From UBA10649 sp965278945 (GTDB lineage: Bacteria; Actinomycetota; Actinomycetes; S36-B12): a DNA stretch of 64,000 nt. Under the pieces are notes generated by a model. The model saw only the letters and a program-made list of their open reading frames with translations. It was not told the DNA's origin and searched no databases. Where the stretch lies: positions 1,550,001 to 1,614,000 of the forward strand of contig OZ257128.1 of the NCBI GenBank assembly GCA_965278945.1, in the 5' to 3' direction. A program made the position numbers and the translations under genes. This document shows, piece after piece, positions 8,164-15,096 of the stretch (its first letter is position 1; every line of letters begins with the position of its first letter).

Positions 8164-8982
8164 CTACATCTCACCTCCGCCTGCGTCGGCAGCGTGCGCC
8201 TCGACCATGCTCCGCACGCGAGGAGCAAGCTCCTCGTCGGTCAGCAGGTGCACTCCCCCGGCATCGACCGTCGCGACGACCGGGTAGATCCGCCGGGCCA
8301 TGTCCGGACCGCCGGTGGCGCTGTCGTCGTCAGCAGCGTCATACAGCGCCCGGAGCGCCGCGGTGATGCCGTCGTCCGCTGATGCCCCGCGCCTGAAGAG
8401 CTTCTTCAGCGAGCCGCGCGCGAAGCTCGACCCGGAGCCGACCGCATAGAAGTCGTGCTCCTCGTACCGCCCGCCCGTGACGTCGTAAGAGAAGATCCGG
8501 CCGATGCCCTTGGCCACGTCGTAGCCGCCGAGAAGCGGGACGACGGCGAGGCCTTGCATCGCCATACCGAGATTGCCACGCAGCATCGTCGCGAGGCGGT
8601 TGGCCTTCCCGTCGAGCGACAGCGGCAGCCCCTCGATCTTCTCGTAGTGCTCGAGCTCGACCTGGAAGAGCCGGACGAGCTCGACGGCCAGGCCTGCAGT
8701 GCCGGCGATCCCGATAACGGTCAGCTCGTCGGCAGCGAACACCTTCTCGATGTCGTTCTGGGCGATGATGTTGCCCATCGTGGCCCGGCGATCTCCGGCC
8801 ATGACCACACCGGTCGCCGTGCGCAGCGCGACGATCGTGGTGCCGTGGGGAGCAAGGTGGCCGGAGCCCAGGTCGGTGCCGACGGCAGGAAGGCGCTCGG
8901 GATGCAGCGCGGCGAGGAAGTCGACGAACGAGGCCGATCCCGTGGCCCGGTACGGACCGGGCAGCCCGTTCGTCGGGCTCAC
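8164..8982 (-). CDS. prcB: 20S proteasome beta subunit PrcB
   Basis: Catalytic beta subunit. The 272-aa precursor carries a 47-residue propeptide, and autocleavage between Gly47 and Thr48 (APHG/TTIVAL) would expose the N-terminal threonine nucleophile. Downstream the GVVMAGDRRAT segment carries the conserved Asp, and IEKVF supplies the Lys of the active site. The start overlaps the pup stop by four bases. Together with PrcA it should assemble the 28-subunit core that Mpa feeds. Confidence 0.97.
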   Translation of the reverse strand: MSPTNGLPGPYRATGSASFVDFLAALHPERLPAVGTDLGSGHLAPHGTTIVALRTATGVVMAGDRRATMGNIIAQNDIEKVFAADELTVIGIAGTAGLAVELVRLFQVELEHYEKIEGLPLSLDGKANRLATMLRGNLGMAMQGLAVVPLLGGYDVAKGIGRIFSYDVTGGRYEEHDFYAVGSGSSFARGSLKKLFRRGASADDGITAALRALYDAADDDSATGGPDMARRIYPVVATVDAGGVHLLTDEELAPRVRSMVEAHAADAGGGEM

Positions 8983-9176
8983 TGCCCGCCCTTCTGCACG
9001 AAGGACTTCACGAAGTCCTCCGCGTTCTCCTCGAGCACGCTGTCGATCTCGTCGAGGATCGAATCGACATCAGCGTCCAGTTCCGATGGCGCGGTCTCGA
9101 CGACTGCTGTGGTCTCTTCGTCGACGGCGGCATCGCGCTCGACTCGACGCTGGTCTGCTGACTCTCGCTGAGGCAT
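8979..9176 (-). CDS. pup: Prokaryotic ubiquitin-like protein Pup
   Basis: 65-aa intrinsically disordered protein modifier. The C-terminus is FVKSFVQKGGQ; the terminal Gln must be deamidated to Glu by Dop before PafA can ligate it. The central segment (about 35-58, DVDSILDEIDSVLEENAEDF) is the coiled-coil region that binds Mpa. The start is fixed by length and by TAGCCT six bases upstream of the ATG, which makes pup-prcB-prcA a leaderless operon. It overlaps prcB by four bases. Confidence 0.97.
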   Translation of the reverse strand: MPQRESADQRRVERDAAVDEETTAVVETAPSELDADVDSILDEIDSVLEENAEDFVKSFVQKGGQ

Positions 9177-9182
9177 GGGGAC

Positions 9183-9188
9183 AGGCTA
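9183..9188 (-). promoter_or_regulatory. -10 element of pup-prcB-prcA, leaderless
   Basis: TAGCCT with six bases (GTCCCC) before the pup ATG at 9176. The expected -35 position falls inside the 14-base tandem repeat at 9193-9220. Confidence 0.5.
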
Positions 9189-9192
9189 TCCC

Positions 9193-9229
9193 GCGCGGTG
9201 CATTCAGCGCGGTGCATTCAGCGCGGAGC
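9193..9229. repeat. 14-bp tandem repeat across the dop stop and pup promoter
   Basis: GCGCGGTGCATTCA is repeated perfectly at 9193-9206 and 9207-9220, and a partial third copy (GCGCGGAGC) follows. On the coding strand each unit reads TGAATGCACCGCGC, so the dop TGA stop lies in the upstream copy and a second in-frame-like TGA is in the other. It occupies the -35 region of pup. Confidence 0.8.
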
Positions 9230-10747
9230 GTCGGCACCCAAGCGGTCGATAAGCGTCCGGACGTCAGGCGAGGAATCCAGGAGAGCGCCCACATGAGCCT
9301 TGGTCCCGCGCGTCGGCTCGAGGGTCGGAACCCGCATGAGGGCATCGTTTCCCGGCACGTCGAACACGACCGAGTCCCACGATGCTGCCGCGATCGCGCC
9401 GGGATATCGACGCATGCACTCGCCGCGGAAATAGGCCCGCGTGTCCTCCGGAGGGCTGTCGACAGCGCGCTCGACCTCGGCGTCGGTGAACATCCGCGCG
9501 AGCAGGCCGCGCTCCTCCAGCCGGGCCGCGAGTCCGCGGTCGGACCTGACGTCGGCGTACTGCAGGTCGATCAGCTGGAGGCGCGGTGAGTCCCAGGCCA
9601 GCCCGTCGCGACGCACATAGCCCTCCATGAGCGCGCGCTTGGCCAGCCAGTCCAGCTCGCGCGACAGGCTGGACGGATCGCTGTTCAGGCCGTCGAGGAC
9701 TCGCTGCCACTCGTCGAGGACATGCCGCGTCTGCTCGTCCAGTGGGGCATGGCCCTCGATCGCGCAGAACTCCCGCGCAGCGTCGAGGATCTCCTGTTGC
9801 ACCTGGAGCGCAGTGAGGCTGCGGCCGTCGGTGAGCGCCATGCGATGCGTGAGGTCCGTGTCGTGCGACACCGCATGCATCTCCGCGACCGAATGCGCAG
9901 ACGACCACGAGCGCTCGCGGAGGAAGCCCGCCTCGATCATCGACAGGACGATCGCGGTTGTGCCCATTTTCAGGTAGGTCGCGGTGTCGCTGAGGTTCGC
10001 GTCGCCGACGATGACGTGCAGTCGCCGGAATCGCTCGGGATCTGCGTGGGGCTCGTCGCGGGTATTGATGATGGGCCGCTTCAAGGTGGTTTCGAGTCCG
10101 ACCTCGACCTCGAAGAAGTCGGCCCGCTGGCTGATCTGGAAGGCGGAGCGTCGTCCGTCCTGGCCCACGCCGAGCCGGCCAGCGCCGGTGAACACCTGCC
10201 TGGTGATGAAGAAGGGCGTCAGGTGACGGACGATGTCGGCGAACGGAGTTGCTCTTTGCATGAGGTAGTTCTCGTGGCAGCCGTACGAGGCGCCCTTGTT
10301 GTCGGTGTTGTTCTTGTAGAGAACGATCGGGTGCGACTGCGGCACCGCCGCCGCCAGTTCCATGGCCCGGCGCACGATGACGACTCCTGCGCGGTCCCAC
10401 AGCACCGCGTCGCGAGGATTGGTCACCTCGGGGCTGGAGTACTCCGGGTGCGCATGGTCCACGTAGAGCCGCGCGCCGTTGGTGAGGATGACGTTCGCCA
10501 GTCCTGGATCCTCGTCGGTCAACTGCGACGGGTCGGCGTCCGCGCGCGACATGTCGAAGCCGCGCGCATCGCGAAGCGGGCTCTCGACGTCGTAGTCCCA
10601 GTGCGCCCGGCTGCGCGATCCCGCGATCGCGTGCTGGGCATAGGCGTTGACGATCTGCGTGCTCGTGACCATCGGGTTCATGTTGGGAAACCCCGGGACA
10701 CTGATTCCGTACTCGGTCTCAATGCCCATCACGCGATGGACGGTCAA
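9218..10747 (-). CDS. dop: Pup deamidase/depupylase Dop
   Basis: Converts the C-terminal Gln of Pup to Glu and also removes Pup from conjugates; ATP acts as cofactor. The core start reads HRVMGIETEYGISVPGFP; ARLYVDHAHPEYSSPE holds the catalytic Asp, and the SPLRDARGFDMSRADADPSQL stretch after residue 50 is the Dop loop absent from PafA. SYGCHENYL and INTRDEPHADPE follow. I chose a TTG at 10747, giving 509 aa and the family start (M)TVHRVMGIETEYG. Alternatives are ATG 10762 and ATG 10729. It follows mpa closely, and its stop lies in a tandem repeat. Confidence 0.94.
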   Translation of the reverse strand: MTVHRVMGIETEYGISVPGFPNMNPMVTSTQIVNAYAQHAIAGSRSRAHWDYDVESPLRDARGFDMSRADADPSQLTDEDPGLANVILTNGARLYVDHAHPEYSSPEVTNPRDAVLWDRAGVVIVRRAMELAAAVPQSHPIVLYKNNTDNKGASYGCHENYLMQRATPFADIVRHLTPFFITRQVFTGAGRLGVGQDGRRSAFQISQRADFFEVEVGLETTLKRPIINTRDEPHADPERFRRLHVIVGDANLSDTATYLKMGTTAIVLSMIEAGFLRERSWSSAHSVAEMHAVSHDTDLTHRMALTDGRSLTALQVQQEILDAAREFCAIEGHAPLDEQTRHVLDEWQRVLDGLNSDPSSLSRELDWLAKRALMEGYVRRDGLAWDSPRLQLIDLQYADVRSDRGLAARLEERGLLARMFTDAEVERAVDSPPEDTRAYFRGECMRRYPGAIAAASWDSVVFDVPGNDALMRVPTLEPTRGTKAHVGALLDSSPDVRTLIDRLGADAPR

Positions 10748-10766
10748 TACAGGTCCACACATGCAC

Positions 10767-12428
10767 TCACAGGTACTGCCCCGTATTCGCCACGTTCTCG
10801 ATGGAGCGGCCGGGCTCGGAGCCCTTCTTGCCCTGGATGAGCGTGCGAATGAACACGATCCGCTCGCCCTTCTTCCCGGAGATGCGCGCCCAGTCGTCGG
10901 GGTTCGTCGTGTTCGGCAGGTCCTCGTTCTCGCGGAACTCGTCGATGCACGCCGCGAGCACATGCTGCACGCGGATGCCCTTCTCGCCCATGTCGAGGAA
11001 GTCCTTGATCGCCATCTTCTTGGCGCGAGCCACGATGTTCTCGATCATGGCGCCGGAGTTGAAGTCCTTGAAGTACAGGACCTCCTTGTCGCCGTTGGCG
11101 TAGGTGACCTCGAGGAAGCGGTTCTCCTCGGACTCGGTGTACATCCGCTCGACAGCGCGAAGGATCATGTCGCGGCATGCCGCGTCCTTGTCGCCACCGT
11201 GCTCGGCGACATCGTCGGGATGCAGCGGCAGCGTTGGCACGAGGTACTTCGTGAAGATGTCGCGCGCGGCCTCGGCATCGGGCCGCTCGATCTTGATCTT
11301 CACGTCGAGCCGGCCAGGTCGCAGGATGGCCGGGTCGATCATGTCCTCGCGGTTCGAGGCGCCAATGACGATGACGTTCTCGAGACTCTCGACACCGTCG
11401 ATCTCGCTGAGCAGCTGCGGGACGATCGTGTTCTCGACGTCGCTGGAGACACCCGAACCGCGCGTGCGGAACAGCGAGTCCATCTCGTCGAAGAAGACGA
11501 TCACCGGCATGCCCTCGGACGCCTTCTCCCGCGCGCGCTGGAACACCAGGCGGATGTGGCGCTCGGTCTCGCCCACGTACTTGTTGAGCAGCTCGGGCCC
11601 CTTGATGTTCAGGAAGAAGGAGCGACCCTCCTCGGTGCCCGTGCGCTCGGCAACCTTCTTGGCCAGCGAGTTCGCAACCGCCTTGGCGATCAGCGTCTTG
11701 CCGCAGCCGGGCGGGCCGTACAGAAGGATGCCCTTCGGCGGCTTGAGGTCGTGCTCGGCGAACAGGTCGGGGTGCATGAACGGCAGTTCGACGGCGTCGC
11801 GGATCGTGTCGATCTGCTCGCCCAGGCCGCCGATGTCCTCGTAGCGAATGTCCGGGACCTCTTCGAGGACCAGTTCCTCGACCTCGGACTTGGGAATCTT
11901 CTCGAAGACGTAACCGGCACGCACGTCGCACAGCAGCGAGTCGCCCGCGCGGATCTTCGTCTCGAGCAGTGGCTGCGCGACGCGAACCACCCGCTCCTCG
12001 TCAGCCCGGCCGACGACGAGTGCGCGCTCGCGGTCCTCGAGGAACTCCTTGAAGATGACGATCTCGCCGGTGTCCTCGAAGTCCCGGACGTCGATGACGT
12101 TGAGGGCCTCGTTGAGCAGAACCTCCTGCCCGGGCCGCAGCGAACTGGCCTCGATGGCCGGGCTCACCGCGACGCGGAGCTTCTTGCCGGACGCCATCAC
12201 GTCGGCGGACCCGTCGTCGTGGCGGGTCAGAAACGTGGCGAAACCGCTCGGAGGCTCCCCGAGCCGGTCGACCTCGGACTTGAGGGTGACGATCTGCTCG
12301 CGCGCGTCGCGGAGCGTGGAGATCAGTCGCTGGTTGTGGTCCTTCTGCGCGGCGAGCTCGCCGCGGACCTCGGTGAGCGCTGACTCGAGGTTGTGCAGCC
12401 TCGACAGCAGCGGGTCGGACTCGGTCAT
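10767..12428 (-). CDS. mpa: Proteasome-activating AAA ATPase Mpa/ARC
   Basis: Hexameric unfoldase that recognises pupylated substrates and threads them into the 20S proteasome. Order: N-terminal coiled coil (about residues 5-50, LLSRLHNLESALTEVRGEL), two OB folds (about 55-200), then the AAA module with Walker A GPPGCGKT near 236 and Walker B VIVFFDEMDSLF near 310. The last residues GQYL match the C-terminal gate-opening tail with penultimate Tyr. The start at 12428 (MTESDPLL) has GGGAGG five bases upstream; a longer frame to 12506 is rejected. Length 553 aa is family-typical. Confidence 0.97.
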   Translation of the reverse strand: MTESDPLLSRLHNLESALTEVRGELAAQKDHNQRLISTLRDAREQIVTLKSEVDRLGEPPSGFATFLTRHDDGSADVMASGKKLRVAVSPAIEASSLRPGQEVLLNEALNVIDVRDFEDTGEIVIFKEFLEDRERALVVGRADEERVVRVAQPLLETKIRAGDSLLCDVRAGYVFEKIPKSEVEELVLEEVPDIRYEDIGGLGEQIDTIRDAVELPFMHPDLFAEHDLKPPKGILLYGPPGCGKTLIAKAVANSLAKKVAERTGTEEGRSFFLNIKGPELLNKYVGETERHIRLVFQRAREKASEGMPVIVFFDEMDSLFRTRGSGVSSDVENTIVPQLLSEIDGVESLENVIVIGASNREDMIDPAILRPGRLDVKIKIERPDAEAARDIFTKYLVPTLPLHPDDVAEHGGDKDAACRDMILRAVERMYTESEENRFLEVTYANGDKEVLYFKDFNSGAMIENIVARAKKMAIKDFLDMGEKGIRVQHVLAACIDEFRENEDLPNTTNPDDWARISGKKGERIVFIRTLIQGKKGSEPGRSIENVANTGQYL

Positions 12429-12509
12429 GTCGCCTCCCAGTGGCTGCTCAATCGCCACTCTAACCCGAGGAGCCCCCGCAGGCGCGTGCACGAGCGGGCA
12501 CGACACGCC

Positions 12510-13451
12510 TCACTCTGGGTCGGACACTGTTACTTCTGCGTTACCGGATTCGGACCCGGGACCGGTGTAGTCCTCGCCGTACGAGCCTGGCGCCGGACGA
12601 CGCCGGCGTGCCGGCAGGACAGCGCCGGGCGCAAGGCGTCGTGCGGTGACCAGGAAGCCGGTGTGCCCATTCATCCGGTGGTCGGGACGGACTGCAAGGC
12701 CCTCCAGATGCCAGGTCCGCATCATCGTCTCCTCGGCGCGTGGTTCGGTCCAGTCACCCGACAGTCGCAACGTCTCCACGAACTTCGACATCTGCGTGGT
12801 GGTCGCGACGTAGCCGACGATGACTCCGCCCGGTGCGAGTGCATTCGCGACGGCGTCGACGCACTCCCACGGGGCGAGCATGTCGAGCACCATGGCATCG
12901 AGCTCCGAGTCGTCGATCGCCTCGACGAGGTCACCGACGGTAAGCGTCCACGACGACGGCGCGTTTCCGTACCAGCGAGCCACGTTCTTAGCCGCGATGT
13001 CGGCGAAGTCCTGGCGTCGCTCGTAACTGTGCACGAATCCGGTCTCGCCCACTGCGCGCAGCAGCGAGCAGGTGAGCGCTGCCGAGCCGACGCCCGCCTC
13101 GGCCACTCGGGCACCGGGCCCGAGGTTGCACAGCGCGACGATGCGGGCCGCGTCCTTCGGGTAGATGACCTGGGCGCCGCGCGGCATCGACAGGACGAAG
13201 TCGTCGAGGAGGGGCCGCAGGGCCAGGTACGCGGTGCCGTTGGTCGACGTGGTGACGGTCCCCTCGGGGCAGCCGATGAGGTCGTCGTGCGGCACCCGGC
13301 CACGGTGGGTGTGGAACTCCTTGCCGGGCTCCAGCGTGATCGTGTGCAGCTTCCCCTTGGGGTCGGACAGCTGGACCAGCTCGCCGACCTGGAAGGGACC
13401 GCGTCGACGCCAGACGGTGCCGGACTCGGTGGCCATGGGGGTTTCGGACAT
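12510..13451 (-). CDS. trmI: tRNA (adenine(58)-N1)-methyltransferase TrmI
   Basis: SAM-dependent enzyme making m1A58 in the tRNA T-loop. The N-terminal domain has GPFQVGELVQLSDPKGKLH and the catalytic Rossmann domain has GARVAEAGVGSAALTCSLLR (about residues 105-125), followed by VHSYERRQDFADIA. Length 313 aa suits actinobacterial TrmI, which also precedes mpa in mycobacteria. The ATG at 13451 has TAGCCT seven bases upstream; a second ATG five codons in (13436) is possible. Divergent from the RecB-like gene. Confidence 0.94.
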   Translation of the reverse strand: MSETPMATESGTVWRRRGPFQVGELVQLSDPKGKLHTITLEPGKEFHTHRGRVPHDDLIGCPEGTVTTSTNGTAYLALRPLLDDFVLSMPRGAQVIYPKDAARIVALCNLGPGARVAEAGVGSAALTCSLLRAVGETGFVHSYERRQDFADIAAKNVARWYGNAPSSWTLTVGDLVEAIDDSELDAMVLDMLAPWECVDAVANALAPGGVIVGYVATTTQMSKFVETLRLSGDWTEPRAEETMMRTWHLEGLAVRPDHRMNGHTGFLVTARRLAPGAVLPARRRRPAPGSYGEDYTGPGSESGNAEVTVSDPE

Positions 13452-13458
13452 GTTGGGA

Positions 13459-13488
13459 AGGCTAGTCGTCGGACCTGGTCAATAGGCT
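13459..13488. promoter_or_regulatory. Divergent leaderless promoters of trmI and the RecB-like gene
   Basis: Minus strand: TAGCCT at 13459-13464, seven bases before the trmI ATG. Plus strand: TAGGCT at 13483-13488, exactly six bases before the ATG at 13495. The 43-base gap has room for little else. Confidence 0.45.
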
Positions 13489-13494
13489 CGGGCC

Positions 13495-14340
13495 ATGTCC
13501 GCGGTGCCGCTTCCGTTCCCGGCATCGCTGTCTCCGTCGCGTGCCTCGGACTTCATGACCTGCCCACTGCTCTTCCGGTTCCGATCGATCGACCGGCTGC
13601 CCGAGGAGCCGTCGGCCGCAGCGGTGCGCGGCTCGCTGGTCCATCGCGCTCTCGAGACGCTCTACGACCTGCCGGCGACCGACCGCACCGTCGAGGCCGC
13701 TTCGGACCTTGCCGCGCGGGCGTTCGACGAGCTCGTCCGCGACGAGCCCGAGTCCGCCGCCGTCGTGCAGAAGGACGACGGCACGGCGCCGGACGTGCAG
13801 ATCCTGCTCACCTCCTACTTCGGACTGGAGGACCCGCGGCGCTTGGAGCCGCACGCGCGCGAGATCGGGGTGTCCGCGCAGCTCGCGGAGTCATTCGAGG
13901 TGCGCGGCTTCATCGATCGCGTCGACCGAACGGCCGATGGCGCCATACGAATCGTCGACTACAAGACCGGGCGATCGCCGGGAGCGGGGTTCGAGGCGAA
14001 GGCGATGTTCCAGATGCGCTTCTACGCCCTGGTGTGGTGGCGCATGACGGGCACGATCCCGCGCCTGCTGCAGCTGATGTACCTGGGCAACGCCGAGGTA
14101 CTGCGCTACGAGCCCGACGAGTCCGACCTCCTGTCGACCGAGCGCAAGATCCTCGCGCTGCGCGACGCCATCGCCAGGGCGGCGGACTCCGGCGAGTTCG
14201 CTCCATCGCCGTCGCGGCTGTGCGACTGGTGCAGCTACAAGGCGTTGTGCCCGGCATGGGGCGGGTCTCCCCCGCCGCTGCCGTCGCGCGACACCTGGCC
14301 CACGTCGAGCACTCGCGTGCCGGTCGAGGTCGAGGACTAG
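13495..14340 (+). CDS. RecB-family PD-(D/E)XK exonuclease with probable Fe-S cluster
   Basis: Stand-alone nuclease of the RecB/Cas4-like family. Motifs: GSLVHRALE (the His of motif I, near 45-53), FIDRVDR (motif II Asp), IVDYKTG (motif III). Cys23 (MTCP) and three C-terminal cysteines in LCDWCSYKALCP (about 243-256) match the four-cysteine 4Fe-4S pattern of AddB/Cas4 nucleases. The 281-aa size is that of the actinobacterial family next to trmI. Likely acts in DNA repair; the precise substrate is not known. Leaderless promoter TAGGCT-N6-ATG. Confidence 0.9.
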   Translation: MSAVPLPFPASLSPSRASDFMTCPLLFRFRSIDRLPEEPSAAAVRGSLVHRALETLYDLPATDRTVEAASDLAARAFDELVRDEPESAAVVQKDDGTAPDVQILLTSYFGLEDPRRLEPHAREIGVSAQLAESFEVRGFIDRVDRTADGAIRIVDYKTGRSPGAGFEAKAMFQMRFYALVWWRMTGTIPRLLQLMYLGNAEVLRYEPDESDLLSTERKILALRDAIARAADSGEFAPSPSRLCDWCSYKALCPAWGGSPPPLPSRDTWPTSSTRVPVEVED

Positions 14341-14357
14341 CCCCGAGCCTCTTTCTT

Positions 14358-14419
14358 GTTGAGTGGCCAGTTGTGGGGGTTCGGCTTCGCCGAAATACCC
14401 CCACAACTGGCCACTCAAC
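14358..14419. repeat. Perfect 22-bp palindromic element with inner hairpin
   Basis: Arms 14358-14379 and 14398-14419 are exact reverse complements (22 of 22); the loop contains a second small stem TTCGGC/GCCGAA. It fills the gap between convergent stops at 14340 and 14425, so it may terminate both. The arm core GAGTGGCCAGTTGTGG reappears with one change at 62260, so it is also a dispersed element. Confidence 0.85.
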
Positions 14420-14424
14420 GCGAT

Positions 14425-15096
14425 TCAGTCGGGCAGGCGCACCTTCGCCCACAGGGACTCGACGGTCCAGCCCTCGAGCGAGGAGACCACGAACGCATCG
14501 CCGGTGACGACGGCCACGCGCGGGATCGCCACGACCCGGCAGCCGGCGGCCAGCCCGGACGCGATGCCGGGCGTGGAGTCCTCGAGCACCATGCAGTGTG
14601 CAACGTCGGAGCCCAAGGTCGTGGCGGCCGTCAGGTACGGCTCGGGGTGCGGCTTGCTCTGCTTCACGTCGTCCCCCGCGACGACGAGGTCGAACGCGCG
14701 CTGTCCGATGTCGGACTCGATCCGGTCACTCACCGCGTCGATCAGCCGGGCCAATGATGCGGAGACAAGCGCGGTCGGCACGCCCTGAACCCGGGCATCG
14801 GTGAGCAGCTCGCGGGCGCCGGGCTGCCACACCAGCGGGGTGGTGCGCAGCAGTTCTTCCATGATGTCCAGCAGCAGTTCCATGACCGCCTCGGGCTCGA
14901 ATCCCCCGCCGGCCTTGGCGATCATGTACTCGACTGCGCGCTCGAGTGGACCGCCGAGCATCGCCTCCTGATCCGCATCGGACCACGTGCCACCAAGCCG
15001 GTCCATCACCCGGTGCTCGGCCTGCAGCCACAGCGGCTCGCTGTCGATGAGCGTGCCATCCATGTCGAACAGGACTGCTCCGGGCAGCGTGCTCAC
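14425..15096 (-). CDS. HAD-superfamily hydrolase, beta-phosphoglucomutase-like
   Basis: Subfamily IA HAD phosphatase. The nucleophile loop AVLFDMDGTLIDSEPLW gives Asp11 and acid/base Asp13; motif II is VSAS near residue 115; motif III Lys is in SKPHPEPYL and motif IV in MVLEDSTPGIASGLAAGC. A cap domain of helices lies between motifs I and II, as in beta-PGM and related phosphatases. Length 223 aa. It overlaps the metH stop region by four bases and so follows metH in one transcript. The sugar- or nucleotide-phosphate substrate is unknown. Confidence 0.88.
   Translation of the reverse strand: MSTLPGAVLFDMDGTLIDSEPLWLQAEHRVMDRLGGTWSDADQEAMLGGPLERAVEYMIAKAGGGFEPEAVMELLLDIMEELLRTTPLVWQPGARELLTDARVQGVPTALVSASLARLIDAVSDRIESDIGQRAFDLVVAGDDVKQSKPHPEPYLTAATTLGSDVAHCMVLEDSTPGIASGLAAGCRVVAIPRVAVVTGDAFVVSSLEGWTVESLWAKVRLPD

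Noticed and set aside
10748..10963. Upstream extension of dop
   Set aside because: The extra residues are Arg/Ser/Thr-rich out-of-frame mpa sequence; the family start lies at 10747 or nearby.
12429..12506. N-terminal extension of Mpa to 12506
   Set aside because: No family counterpart; GGGAGG directly precedes the ATG at 12428.
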